Of a stretch of 11,651 nucleotides of DNA, positions 6,326 to 11,651 are shown piece by piece. Below the pieces are notes generated by a model. The model was not told the origin of the DNA. It worked only from the letters and a program-made list of their open reading frames with translations, and made no database searches. The stretch covers positions 1-11,651 of the forward strand of contig JAWXCM010000247.1 in the NCBI GenBank assembly GCA_034408745.1. The letters run 5' to 3'. The position numbers and the translations under genes are program-made. Source of the DNA: JAWXCM01 sp034408745 (lineage in GTDB: Bacteria; Acidobacteriota; Terriglobia; Bryobacterales; Bryobacteraceae). How positions within the stretch are numbered: the stretch's first letter is position 1; the number at the start of each line of letters is the position of its first letter.

Positions 6326-7690
6326 ATGCGATGGATCGCCGCAGTTGCCCTGTTCACTCTCCCGCTTACCGCTCAGCAGCCGTCACCCCTGCGAGCCCTC
6401 AGTAATCAGCTCGAAGAACTGGCCGCTCGAGTTCGGCCCGCAGTCGTGCAGATCCTGAGTAACGGATACGCTCCCAATCAGGAAGGAGCCGCCGTGCGCC
6501 AGAGCGCCGGATCCGGCTTCATCATCAGCCCCGACGGCCTCATAGTCACCAACGCGCACGTGGTCAACGGAGCCACGCGAATCCAGGTCCACCTCCCCGC
6601 ACCGGCATTTGAAAAAGGCGCCAAATCCATCGTGCGACCGCGAGGTCCGCTGCTCCAGGCCAGGGTCGTCGGCATGGACGCCGAAACCGACGTCGCGCTC
6701 CTCAAAATAGACGGCGCTCTGCTGCCGACCCTCACATTCGCCGATTCCGACCATGTGCGGCAGGGTCAGCTCGTCCTCGCGCTCGGCCATCCGCTCGGCC
6801 TCGAAGAAGCGGTCGGCATGGGCATCATCAGCGCCACCGCGCGCCAGCTCAAACCGGACGGCACCGTCATCTACCTGCAGACCGACGCGCCCATCAACCC
6901 CGGCAACAGCGGCGGTCCGCTGGTCGATATGGATGGCAAAGTGGTGGGCATCAACACGCTCATCCTCAGCCAGGGCGGCGGCAGTGAAGGCGTCGGTTTC
7001 GCCGTCCCTGGCAACATCGTCCGCACCGTCACCGACCAGCTCAAAGCCGACGGACGCGTTCGACGCAGCTTCATCGGAGCCGACGCCCAAACCATCACGC
7101 CAGGGCTCGCCGCCGGACTCGGCCTCGACCGCGAGCGCGGCGTTATCCTCTCCGACGTCATGCCGGGCGGTCCCGCCGACAAGGGTGGACTCCGCCCCGG
7201 CGACATCGTACTCTCCCTTAACGACAAGCCGATGGAGAACGCACGCCAGTTCCTCGTCAACATCTACCGTCTGCAGCCGCTCACGGAAGCCAAAGTGGTG
7301 CTCAGCCGCAATGGCGTCGAGCGCCTCCAGAAAGTTCAAATCGTCGAACTCCCCGGCGACCCCGACCGCCTCACCAAACTCATCGACCAGAACGTGCACA
7401 ACGTCCCGCGCCTCGGCATCCTCGCCATGGATATCGACGAAAGGACCCGAGGCCTGGTCGACGGCCTCCGCCGCGATAAAGGCGTCATCGTCGCCAGCCG
7501 AGCCCTCTCCGCCACCGCCGCCTCCGGCGCGCTGCAGCAGGGCGACATCATCTACAGCTTCGACAAAGAGGAACTTACGTCGCTTGCCCAGCTCCGCAAG
7601 CTCCTCGAAGCCAAACAGCCGGGCGACACCGTGGTCATGCAGGTGGAGCGACAGGGCCGGCTCCGCTACCTCGAGGTACCGCTCGACTAA
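6326..7690 (+). CDS. Exported HtrA/DegQ-type serine protease with two PDZ domains
   Basis: This 454-residue protein of peptidase family S1C has a short signal peptide (about 1-16, cut after LTA before QQ). The trypsin-like domain spans about 30-235 with a complete catalytic triad: H78 in TNAHVV, D122 in ETDVALLKI and S195 in NPGNSGGPLVD. Two PDZ domains follow, at about 247-340 (GVILSDVMPGGPADKGGLRPGD) and about 360-454 (GVIVASRALSATAASGALQQGD). This is the DegP/DegQ layout and the length is close to theirs, so it should degrade or hold misfolded proteins in the periplasm as an oligomer that opens when peptides bind PDZ1. A basic insert (FEKGAKSIVRPRGPLL, 95-110) sits between the histidine and aspartate. 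The ATG at 6326 gives the only intact signal peptide. An M20 peptidase gene follows after 26 bases. I cannot tell DegP, DegQ and DegS-like paralogues apart, so no symbol is given. Confidence 0.93.
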   Translation: MRWIAAVALFTLPLTAQQPSPLRALSNQLEELAARVRPAVVQILSNGYAPNQEGAAVRQSAGSGFIISPDGLIVTNAHVVNGATRIQVHLPAPAFEKGAKSIVRPRGPLLQARVVGMDAETDVALLKIDGALLPTLTFADSDHVRQGQLVLALGHPLGLEEAVGMGIISATARQLKPDGTVIYLQTDAPINPGNSGGPLVDMDGKVVGINTLILSQGGGSEGVGFAVPGNIVRTVTDQLKADGRVRRSFIGADAQTITPGLAAGLGLDRERGVILSDVMPGGPADKGGLRPGDIVLSLNDKPMENARQFLVNIYRLQPLTEAKVVLSRNGVERLQKVQIVELPGDPDRLTKLIDQNVHNVPRLGILAMDIDERTRGLVDGLRRDKGVIVASRALSATAASGALQQGDIIYSFDKEELTSLAQLRKLLEAKQPGDTVVMQVERQGRLRYLEVPLD

Positions 7691-7704
7691 CTAACTCCTG
7701 CCGC

Positions 7705-7710
7705 TACACT
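7705..7710 (+). promoter_or_regulatory. Possible -10 box directly before the M20 peptidase gene
   Basis: TACACT lies six bases before the ATG at 7717. A transcript from it would start at or next to the A of the start codon. CTCGAC lies 17 bases upstream, a poor -35 that is also the end of the htrA-like gene. Co-transcription with the htrA-like gene is an equally good explanation. Confidence 0.25.
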
Positions 7711-7716
7711 GTTGCA

Positions 7717-9222
7717 ATGCGATTTGCGTGGGTATTGCTGTGCCTGCCCATCTGGGCTCAGACCGATCCTGCCGTCAAGGCCGCCCGTCAGTACCGTCAG
7801 GCCCATGAGCGTGAGATCGTGTCCAGCCTCATGGACCTGCTCACCATTCCCGCGGTAGCCGCCAATCCCGACGGCCTGCGCAAAGCAGCCACCGAGATCT
7901 CAGCCCGTTTGCAGAAGCGAGGCGCACAGGTCCGGCTCCTCGAACACCCCGGGTCGGCGCCCGTCGTGTACGGCGAGATCCGACGCCCCGGCGCCACCCG
8001 CACCGTCCTGTTCTATGCGCATTACGACGGCCAGCCCGTGAACCCGAAGGACTGGGTCACGCCGCCCTTCCAGCCGACTCTGCGCAACGCCCCACTCGAA
8101 CGCGACGGCCAGATCATCCCGCTCCCGGAACCCGGCAAGCCCTTCGACCCCGAGTGGCGCATCTACGCCCGCTCCGCCAGCGATGACAAGGCGCCAGTGG
8201 TGTCGATCCTTACCGCGCTCGACGCCCTCCGCGCCGCCAAAATCGAGCCCACCGCCAACCTCAAATTCGTCTTTGAGGGAGAGGAGGAGGCCGGCTCGCC
8301 CCATCTGGAACAGATCCTCGCGGCCAACAAGCAGCTGCTCGCGGCCGACGTGTGGCTCATCTGCGACGGTCCTGTGCATCAGAGCCGAACCTCGCAAATC
8401 GTCTTCGGCGTGCGCGGTGTGGTTGCCTTCGAACTGACCGTCTACGGCGCGCGCCGCGAACTTCACAGTGGGCACTACGGCAACTGGTCTCCCAATCCCG
8501 CCATGCAACTCGCCCAGCTTCTCGCCTCAATGAAGGACGCCGAAGGCCGCGTCATCATCGACGGCTACAACGACGGCGCAGTGCCCCTCGGCCCGCTCGA
8601 AAACCAGGCAATCGCGGACGCCCCGGAGATTGACGAAGCGCTGAAGAAGGAGCTCTGGCTGGGTCGCACGGAAGGTGCGGGGCGCAAACTGGCCGATCTC
8701 ATCAACCTGCCATCCCTCAACGTCCGTGGACTCACCAGCGCCCGCACCGGAGACACCGCCACCAACGTCATCCCGGCGTCCGCCACGGCCTCCATCGACA
8801 TCCGTCTGGTCAAGGGCATCACACCGGCTCAGGCCATCGCCCGTCTGCGCGCGCACATTCAGAAGCAGGGCTACACCATCGTCAACCGACCACCCGACGG
8901 AGCCACCCGTCTCGCTCACCCGAAGCTCGTCTACTTTGAGGAGGAGACCGGCGGCTACGAAGCGGTCCGCACGCCCATGGACCTGCCCGTCTCGCAGATG
9001 GTGCTCAAGGCCGCCGAACGCGCCCGCACGCCAGTCATTCGACTCCCGACTCTCGGAGGCAGCCTCCCGCTCATCATGATTGAGCGACAGCTCAACGTCC
9101 GAACCATAACCATCCCCATCGCCAACCACGACAACAGCCAGCACAGCTCGAACGAAAACCTGCGGCTCCAAAACCTCTGGGACGGTATCGACCTGATGGC
9201 CGCCTTACTCACCATGAACTGA
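7717..9222 (+). CDS. Exported M20-family metallopeptidase (dipeptidase/carboxypeptidase)
   Basis: This 501-residue protein has a signal peptide of about 13-14 residues (MRFAWVLLCLPIWA). It belongs to the M20 family close to CNDP-type dipeptidases and should cleave dipeptides or C-terminal residues with two zinc ions. Metal and catalytic residues are all visible: H102 and D104 in YAHYDGQP, D156 in SASDDKAPV, E189/E190 in FEGEEEAGS, D217 in ICDGP and H476 in SQHSSNEN. H250 in ELHSGHYGN fits the conserved histidine of the lid domain (about 230-350). G447-G-S449 in TLGGSLPL matches the substrate-binding G-G-S. The lid domain would mediate dimerisation. It lies 26 bases after the HtrA-type protease gene, and both are exported, so peptide fragments from the protease could feed this enzyme; this is an inference. 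The exact substrate cannot be read from sequence. Confidence 0.92.
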   Translation: MRFAWVLLCLPIWAQTDPAVKAARQYRQAHEREIVSSLMDLLTIPAVAANPDGLRKAATEISARLQKRGAQVRLLEHPGSAPVVYGEIRRPGATRTVLFYAHYDGQPVNPKDWVTPPFQPTLRNAPLERDGQIIPLPEPGKPFDPEWRIYARSASDDKAPVVSILTALDALRAAKIEPTANLKFVFEGEEEAGSPHLEQILAANKQLLAADVWLICDGPVHQSRTSQIVFGVRGVVAFELTVYGARRELHSGHYGNWSPNPAMQLAQLLASMKDAEGRVIIDGYNDGAVPLGPLENQAIADAPEIDEALKKELWLGRTEGAGRKLADLINLPSLNVRGLTSARTGDTATNVIPASATASIDIRLVKGITPAQAIARLRAHIQKQGYTIVNRPPDGATRLAHPKLVYFEEETGGYEAVRTPMDLPVSQMVLKAAERARTPVIRLPTLGGSLPLIMIERQLNVRTITIPIANHDNSQHSSNENLRLQNLWDGIDLMAALLTMN

Positions 9223-9248
9223 TCGATGGGAACCGCGTTCGGCTCGCC

Positions 9249-9258
9249 TGACGCGTCA
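9249..9258. repeat. Ten-base perfect palindrome between two convergent genes
   Basis: TGACGCGTCA is its own reverse complement and lies in the 37-base gap between the stop of the M20 gene (9222) and the stop of the minus-strand gene (9260-9262). It has no loop, and no T-run follows in either direction within the gap, so it is a poor intrinsic terminator. It may be a protein site or chance in high-GC DNA. Confidence 0.4.
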
Positions 9259-9259
9259 A

Positions 9260-9628
9260 CTACACTTTCGCGAATCGAGGTTTTTTTGTGACTTTGAAGG
9301 CGGTGGCTGCCGCCCTCATCTCGGGTTTCGGGGGATGGATCATCGCTTCCAGACGGGCGACAGCCAACACCAGCGCCTGCAGCGCCGCCTCGGCAATCGG
9401 ATCTGGGTGCTTCACGGCGGCATACTCCCGGGGAGTCCCGTTCTGCGTCACACTGTGGCCGCTCTCCGGATGGTGAGCGGTCACGGAAACTGCTTCCGAT
9501 TTCAGCCGGTTTTCCCGGCCAATACTGATGTCGAGTCGTCGAAACGCATTTGGAAACATGGACACAGCCAGCTTCTGGATGCGTTCATCGGTTTCCTCAC
9601 CAAGCGCAAGGTCGACACGAATGCTCAT
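9260..9628 (-). CDS. Small protein of unknown function, possible HPF/RaiA-like fold
   Basis: This 122-residue protein starts at ATG 9628, preceded by a purine-rich CAAAGGT. A TTG at 9679 could extend it by 17 residues (LKNKCGGFWGV...), which look non-coding. Codon choice in this frame is protein-like and the opposite-strand frames are not. I do not recognise the family. The predicted order of elements is strand (SIRVDLAL, 2-8), helix (ETDERIQKLAVSMF, 12-25), strand (RRLDISIG), strand (EAVSVTAHH), a Gly/Thr turn and strand (PREYAAVKH), and long helix (DPIAEAALQALVLAVARLEAM, about 75-95). The end is basic (FKVTKKPRFAKV). That order is the one seen in ribosome hibernation factors HPF/RaiA, but no diagnostic motif confirms it, so this is only a fold guess. 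It ends tail to tail with the M20 gene and starts divergently from the PdxR-type gene. Confidence 0.55.
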   Translation of the reverse strand: MSIRVDLALGEETDERIQKLAVSMFPNAFRRLDISIGRENRLKSEAVSVTAHHPESGHSVTQNGTPREYAAVKHPDPIAEAALQALVLAVARLEAMIHPPKPEMRAAATAFKVTKKPRFAKV

Positions 9629-9707
9629 ACCTTTGGACGCTCGAACTCCCCAAAAACCGCCACATTTATTTTTCAGCAACCTGGAACGACAGCATTGGCG
9701 AGATTCC

Positions 9708-9736
9708 TTGCTTCAGCCAGTCCAATTTGGTATGCT
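9708..9736 (+). promoter_or_regulatory. Likely promoter of the PdxR-type regulator gene
   Basis: TTGCTT (9708-9713) and TATGCT (9731-9736) are separated by exactly 17 bases. TG at 9728-9729 adds an extended -10. The predicted transcript would start about ten bases before the ATG at 9754. This lies in the 125-base divergent gap, the longest gap between genes in the window. Confidence 0.4.
9721..9730. repeat. TCCAATTTGG repeat, copy 1 (palindromic core in the pdxR-type promoter)
   Basis: The core CCAA-T-TTGG is an inverted repeat that abuts the -10 box of the PdxR-type gene. The same ten bases occur again at 9890-9899, inside the DNA-binding domain of that gene, where they encode I-Q-F-G. ATTGGC also occurs at 9694-9699 and 9748-9753. 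An operator for autoregulation is possible, but chance cannot be excluded with two copies. Confidence 0.25.
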
Positions 9737-9753
9737 CGACTCTTCGGATTGGC

Positions 9754-11181
9754 ATGATCCCGCGATTCCAACTGGACGAGCATTCACCGACACCGCTGTA
9801 CCGGCAGCTACACGACCAGATCGCGCAGCTAATCCGGCGTGGCGGTTTGCCGAATGGCTCCCGGCTGCCCGCCACGCGTGAACTGGCCATCCAATTTGGA
9901 CTGAACCGGACCACCGTCTCCGCCGCCTACGAACTCCTCGAAGCGGGAGGCCTTATCCGAGGCCACGTAGGACGCGGCAGCTTCGTCCATTACGAAGGCC
10001 CACTGGAGTCCGCCCCGGTCCCAACGGAAGAGACGATCAGTTTCGCCTCCTCCAGGCCTGCAGCCGAGCATTTCCCGCTCGCGGCATTCCAGCAAACCTG
10101 CACCGAAATCATCACCGGACCCGAAGCCGCGTCTATCCTCCAGCTGGGCACCCCGGCCGGATACGCGCCGCTCCGACGCTGGCTCATCCATCAGTCTCAG
10201 ACCGAAGCCTGCATGGGCCCCGGCGACGACCTCATCGTCACCAACGGCTGCCAGCATGCCATCGACCTGCTGCAGCGGATGGCCGCGCCTGCCGGTTCCA
10301 CCGTGCTGGTGGAAGATCCCGTCTACCACGGCCTGAAAAACGTGTTCGAGCGCGCCGGAGTCCGGCTCGCCAGCATTCCGGTCACCGACGCCGGAATCGA
10401 CCCGGTCCGGCTGGAGCGAGCCATTGCCGCTGAGCAGCCCCGGCTGGTCATCCTCACGCCCAACTTCCAGAACCCCACCGGCGCAACCATGCCGCTGGCC
10501 TCGCGCCACGAAATCGTGCGCATCATCCGCGCTGCCGACGTCACGCTCGTCGAAAACGACATTTACGGCGACCTCCGCTACACCGGCGAATCGCTCCCCA
10601 CGCTCCGCCAGCTCGACGGCACAGGCCGCACAGTTCTGATCCGCAGTTTCTCGAAAACCGCGTTCCCCGGACTCCGCGTCGGCTGGGTCATAGCCCCGGC
10701 GCGCATCGCCTCCGAACTGGTCGACATCCGCCAGTGGTGCGACCTCCATACCGACCATCTTTCTCAGGCCATCCTGCATCGCTTCGCTGAAACCGGCCGT
10801 CTCCAGGACCACCTGGCCCGCGTCCGGACCACCGGCCGCGAACGCCTCCGGGCCGTGCTCGATGCCTGCGCCCGACACCTGCCCGAGGGGAGCGCGTTCA
10901 CGCGCCCTGAAGGCGGCATGAACCTCTGGGTCACCCTGCCCCGTGGCCTCGACACTACTGAACTTCTGCCCCGCGCCCGCCGTCAGGGCGTCACTTATCT
11001 CGCGGGAAAAAACTTCTCCGTCTCGCATTACGACCCGGCCACGCTCCGGCTCAGTTTCGGCAGTCTGTCACCTGATCGCATTGAAGCGGGTATCGCCATT
11101 CTGGGCAGGCTGTTCCGCGAAGAACTGGAGCAAACCGGATACATCAACAGCCGCTTCGACGCGGCGCCGGCGCTGGTATAA
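9754..11181 (+). CDS. pdxR: MocR/PdxR-type PLP-binding transcriptional regulator
   Basis: This 475-residue fusion has a GntR-type winged helix-turn-helix (about 10-80: TPLYRQLHDQIAQLI, GSRLPATRELA, NRTTVSAAYELLEAGGLI, GRGSFV) and a fold-type I aminotransferase-like domain (about 110-460). PLP site residues are visible: N240-P-T-G243, D269-I-Y271 with the cofactor-stacking region, and SFSKTAFPGLRVGW (298-311) with K301 as the Schiff-base lysine. An arginine in LRLSF (R432) fits the carboxylate-binding site. Known PdxR proteins sense PLP and control pdxS/pdxT. Here pdxS begins 27 bases downstream on the same strand, which strongly suggests that role. MocR proteins for other pathways look alike, so the name rests on context. 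The frame is open back to 9550, but family alignment and the promoter place the start at ATG 9754 (MIPRFQLDEHSPTPLY). Confidence 0.85.
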   Translation: MIPRFQLDEHSPTPLYRQLHDQIAQLIRRGGLPNGSRLPATRELAIQFGLNRTTVSAAYELLEAGGLIRGHVGRGSFVHYEGPLESAPVPTEETISFASSRPAAEHFPLAAFQQTCTEIITGPEAASILQLGTPAGYAPLRRWLIHQSQTEACMGPGDDLIVTNGCQHAIDLLQRMAAPAGSTVLVEDPVYHGLKNVFERAGVRLASIPVTDAGIDPVRLERAIAAEQPRLVILTPNFQNPTGATMPLASRHEIVRIIRAADVTLVENDIYGDLRYTGESLPTLRQLDGTGRTVLIRSFSKTAFPGLRVGWVIAPARIASELVDIRQWCDLHTDHLSQAILHRFAETGRLQDHLARVRTTGRERLRAVLDACARHLPEGSAFTRPEGGMNLWVTLPRGLDTTELLPRARRQGVTYLAGKNFSVSHYDPATLRLSFGSLSPDRIEAGIAILGRLFREELEQTGYINSRFDAAPALV

Positions 11182-11183
11182 AT
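11174..11183 (+). promoter_or_regulatory. Likely extended -10 of pdxS
   Basis: TGGTATAAAT contains TG-n-TATAAA, an extended -10 with a strong AT core in otherwise very GC-rich DNA. A weak TTCGAC lies 16 bases upstream of the hexamer. The box contains the TAA stop codon of the PdxR-type gene (11179-11181), so pdxS may have its own promoter as well as read-through. Confidence 0.45.
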
Positions 11184-11194
11184 AGCCCTAAACT

Positions 11195-11199
11195 GGAGG
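11195..11199 (+). promoter_or_regulatory. Strong Shine-Dalgarno sequence of pdxS
   Basis: GGAGG is followed by nine bases before the ATG at 11209. It is the only perfect Shine-Dalgarno core at a suitable distance in front of any gene in this window, which points to high expression of pdxS and fixes its start. Confidence 0.8.
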
Positions 11200-11208
11200 A
11201 AATTCAAA

Positions 11209-11651
11209 ATGATTCTCGACGATCAGTTTCGTCTCAAAGTCGGTCTCGCCGAAATGCTCAAAGGCGGCGTGATCATGGATGTCACCAACGCCGAACAGGC
11301 CCTCATCGCCGAGAAAGCCGGCGCAGTTGCCGTCATGGCGCTGGAGCGCGTGCCTTCCGATATCCGCAGAGACGGTGGCGTCGCCCGCATGTCGCCCATC
11401 GGCAAGATCCGCGAGATCATGCAGACGGTCAGCATCCCGGTGATGGCCAAGTGCCGCATCGGCCACTTCACCGAAGCGCGCGTGCTCGAAGCCCTTCAGG
11501 TGGATTACATCGACGAGAGCGAAGTGCTGACGCCCGCCGACGAAGAGCACCACGTCGACAAGCGCGATTACCGCGTCCCGTTCGTCTGCGGTGCGCGCAA
11601 CCTCGGCGAGGCCCTGCGCCGCATCGCCGAAGGCGCCGCCATGATCCGCAC
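11209..11651 (+). CDS. pdxS: Pyridoxal 5'-phosphate synthase subunit PdxS (3' truncated)
   Basis: The frame is open from ATG 11209 to the window end, giving 147 of about 290 residues. PdxS makes PLP from ribose 5-phosphate, glyceraldehyde 3-phosphate and ammonia supplied by the glutaminase PdxT, in a large cytoplasmic ring complex. The match is unmistakable: KGGVIMDVTNAEQA (18-31, with catalytic D24), GAVAVMALERVPSDIR (38-53), GGVARM, IPVMAKCRIGHFTEARVLEA (76-95, with K81 as the lysine that binds the pentose), VDYIDESEVLTPADEEHH and VPFVCGARNLGEALRRIAEGAAMIRT. The second active-site lysine, near position 149, lies just past the window. The gene follows a PdxR-type regulator by 27 bases. pdxT is expected downstream but is not in view. 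Confidence 0.97.
   Translation, partial: MILDDQFRLKVGLAEMLKGGVIMDVTNAEQALIAEKAGAVAVMALERVPSDIRRDGGVARMSPIGKIREIMQTVSIPVMAKCRIGHFTEARVLEALQVDYIDESEVLTPADEEHHVDKRDYRVPFVCGARNLGEALRRIAEGAAMIR

Noticed and set aside
6753..7694. 313-codon plus-strand frame rich in Ser, Ala and Thr
   Set aside because: It is a +1 shadow of the HtrA-type gene, which has an intact catalytic triad and PDZ domains.
9281..9287. T7 run as a terminator of the M20 gene
   Set aside because: No stable stem precedes it, and on the minus strand it encodes two lysines (K-K) of the unrecognised protein.
9288..9476. GTG-started plus-strand ORF with GAGG seven bases upstream
   Set aside because: The spacing looks like a ribosome site, but the product is Ala/Ser-rich without motifs, and the minus-strand frame over the same DNA has better codon use.
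9550..9753. 68-residue N-terminal extension of the PdxR-type protein
   Set aside because: The family begins near the GntR helix-turn-helix; the extension overlaps the likely promoter and the start of the divergent gene and has no family similarity.
11155..11176. GGCGCC/CGCCGGCG palindromes before pdxS as a regulator site
   Set aside because: They lie within the coding end of the PdxR-type gene and are common by chance in GC-rich sequence.

Overview
This window is a compact, high-GC bacterial stretch with no RNA gene, insertion sequence, CRISPR array or phage gene that I can support. It holds eleven protein genes, two of them cut by the window edges, and no gap between genes exceeds about 125 bases. 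The mix (HpnB-type glycosyltransferase, DUF5671-type membrane protein, stand-alone TalPGI-type phosphoglucose isomerase, many secreted proteins with short signal peptides ending in A-Q or A-A) suggests a soil Acidobacteriota, perhaps near Solibacter/Bryobacter. This is an inference from gene content, not a search result.

Layout. 1-1432 (+): the C-terminal end of an HpnB-like membrane glycosyltransferase, coupled by an ATGA overlap to a five-helix DUF5671-type membrane protein. 1429-1821 (-): a small lipoprotein whose stop codon shares a TTAA with the preceding gene. 1846-3735 (+): a phosphoglucose isomerase-family enzyme. 3751-5221 (+): a tight cluster of a 47-residue one-helix membrane protein, rph (RNase PH) and rdgB (XTP/dITP pyrophosphatase), each joined by ATGA. 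5183-6268 (-): an exported protein built from three RidA/YjgF-like domains, overlapping rdgB tail to tail by 39 bases. 6326-9222 (+): an exported HtrA-type protease with two PDZ domains, then an exported M20 dipeptidase, probably one transcript. 9260-9628 (-): a small unrecognised protein with a possible HPF-like fold pattern. 9754-11651 (+): a MocR/PdxR-type regulator followed directly by pdxS, cut by the window end.

How the genes work together. rph and rdgB are a common housekeeping pair (tRNA 3' end processing; nucleotide pool cleaning). The HtrA protease and the M20 peptidase plausibly act in series outside the cytoplasm, on misfolded protein and then on small peptides. The PdxR-type protein very likely senses PLP and controls pdxS.

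The most unusual item is the triple-RidA exported protein. RidA normally forms a homotrimer, and here three units lie in one chain, with the substrate-binding arginine apparently missing from all three. The next most interesting are the 47-residue protein in front of rph, the TalPGI-type isomerase without its transaldolase half, and starts so close to -10-like boxes that several transcripts may be leaderless.
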